Source: JACRBK01 sp964427955 (GTDB lineage Bacteria > Chloroflexota > Anaerolineae > Aggregatilineales > Aggregatilineaceae). Taken from it: DNA of 5,656 bases. The DNA lies in NCBI GenBank assembly GCA_964427955.1, contig CAYRWY010000393.1, forward strand, positions 1 through 5,656. Direction: 5' to 3'. Below are positions 5,193 to 5,656 of this stretch, piece by piece; positions within the stretch are counted from its first letter, which is position 1, and each line of letters starts with the position of its first letter. The position numbers and the translations under genes were made by a program. The notes under the pieces are model-generated. The model saw only the letters and a list, made by a program, of their open reading frames with translations, was not told the origin of the DNA and searched no databases.

Positions 5193-5656
5193 TTAGCATC
5201 GTGTGATTCGGGCGTACTCAGGCCACCGTAGGACGAAACCGAGTTGGGTGGTCAGGAACTGCTGAAAATCGCTGAGATGCTTTTCGCTGTTCCGAACCTG
5301 GCGCGAGGTGAGCTTTTGCTCCAGGCAGTAGGCCGCCAACGCTCCGGCAGCCTCTCCGATATTCCATTCGACGGGATGCAGGCGGTAACAACCATTGGTG
5401 ATGTGGGTCGTGCCCGCGTTCTTGCAGGCGGGCAGCAGGTTTTCCACCCGCTGTGGGATCAGCATTCCCAGCGGGATTTGGAACGGATAACTGCTGATAT
5501 CCACATAGGTCCGCAGTCCGGTACTGGGATGGAGGTCGATCCGGTAGCAGCCTACCCCCACGCTGTCCTTGAAGCGTTCGGCGCCCAGCAACTCCTCGCG
5601 CTGTTCTACGCCTACGTGCTGCTCCATGACGGTGAGTTCCGCTTTGATGCGGCGCG
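5193..5656 (-). CDS. FAD-dependent oxidoreductase, C-terminal part
   Basis: The reading frame is open through the right edge, so about 153 C-terminal residues are visible and the N-terminal FAD-binding GxGxxG region lies outside. The Met at 5627 is internal: the preceding codons read R-R-I-K-A-E-L-T-V and fit the family. Recognisable stretches are DSVGVGCYRIDLHPSTG just after the visible start, PFQIPLGMLIPQRVENLLPA, and NAGTTHITNGCYRLHPVEWN followed by IGEAAGALAAYCLEQ. These match the C-terminal FAD-contacting part of the PF12831 (FAD_oxidored) family, whose members are common beside sugar-use genes of environmental bacteria but mostly lack a known substrate. It ends with TAA at 5195-5193, about 88 nt before the -35 of the regulator's promoter, so it belongs to a separate transcript. 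No clear terminator is seen after it. Confidence 0.85.
   Translation of the reverse strand, partial: RRIKAELTVMEQHVGVEQREELLGAERFKDSVGVGCYRIDLHPSTGLRTYVDISSYPFQIPLGMLIPQRVENLLPACKNAGTTHITNGCYRLHPVEWNIGEAAGALAAYCLEQKLTSRQVRNSEKHLSDFQQFLTTQLGFVLRWPEYARITRC

Overview
The window is a stretch of bacterial DNA of moderately high GC (roughly 55-60% by eye) with every convincing gene on the minus strand. Read in the direction of transcription (right to left) it holds: the 3' end of an FAD-dependent oxidoreductase gene (runs off the right edge), an IclR-family regulator, an NAD(P)-dependent aldehyde dehydrogenase, a double-domain sugar ABC-transporter ATPase (RbsA/MglA type), its membrane permease (RbsC type), and at the left edge a strong ribosome-binding site that seems to introduce one more gene. 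The gene mix (ribose-class ABC transporter, IclR regulator, PF12831-type FAD oxidoreductase) would suit an environmental sugar-using heterotroph such as a Chloroflexota member, but no marker gene is present and this placement is a weak inference.

Region by region: 1-48 is the intercistronic leader of a probable further gene. 49-4029 is one tight operon (aldehyde dehydrogenase, 7-nt gap, ATPase, ATGA overlap, permease). 4030-4230 is a compact control region: the iclR terminator (10-bp perfect hairpin plus T-tract), then about 10 nt later a TTGACA -35, an 18-nt spacer and a TACAAT -10, overlaid by four 7-bp half-sites in alternating orientation at exact 10-bp steps. 4231-5007 is the IclR regulator with a TTG start. 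5008-5192 holds its promoter, a full-consensus TTGACA-16-TATAAT, whose start region is covered by a 41-bp dyad. 5193-5656 is the oxidoreductase C-terminus.

How the parts fit: the IclR protein probably represses its own gene through the 41-bp dyad and controls the dehydrogenase-transporter operon through the half-site array. Both regions share the half-site core TTGAAATT. The transporter would import a monosaccharide or similar small polar compound, and the aldehyde dehydrogenase would oxidise an aldehyde formed in its breakdown. The substrate cannot be read from the sequence, and the periplasmic or lipoprotein substrate-binding subunit is not in the window. The enzymes and transporter are ordinary members of known families. 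The most noteworthy content is the regulatory architecture around the IclR gene.
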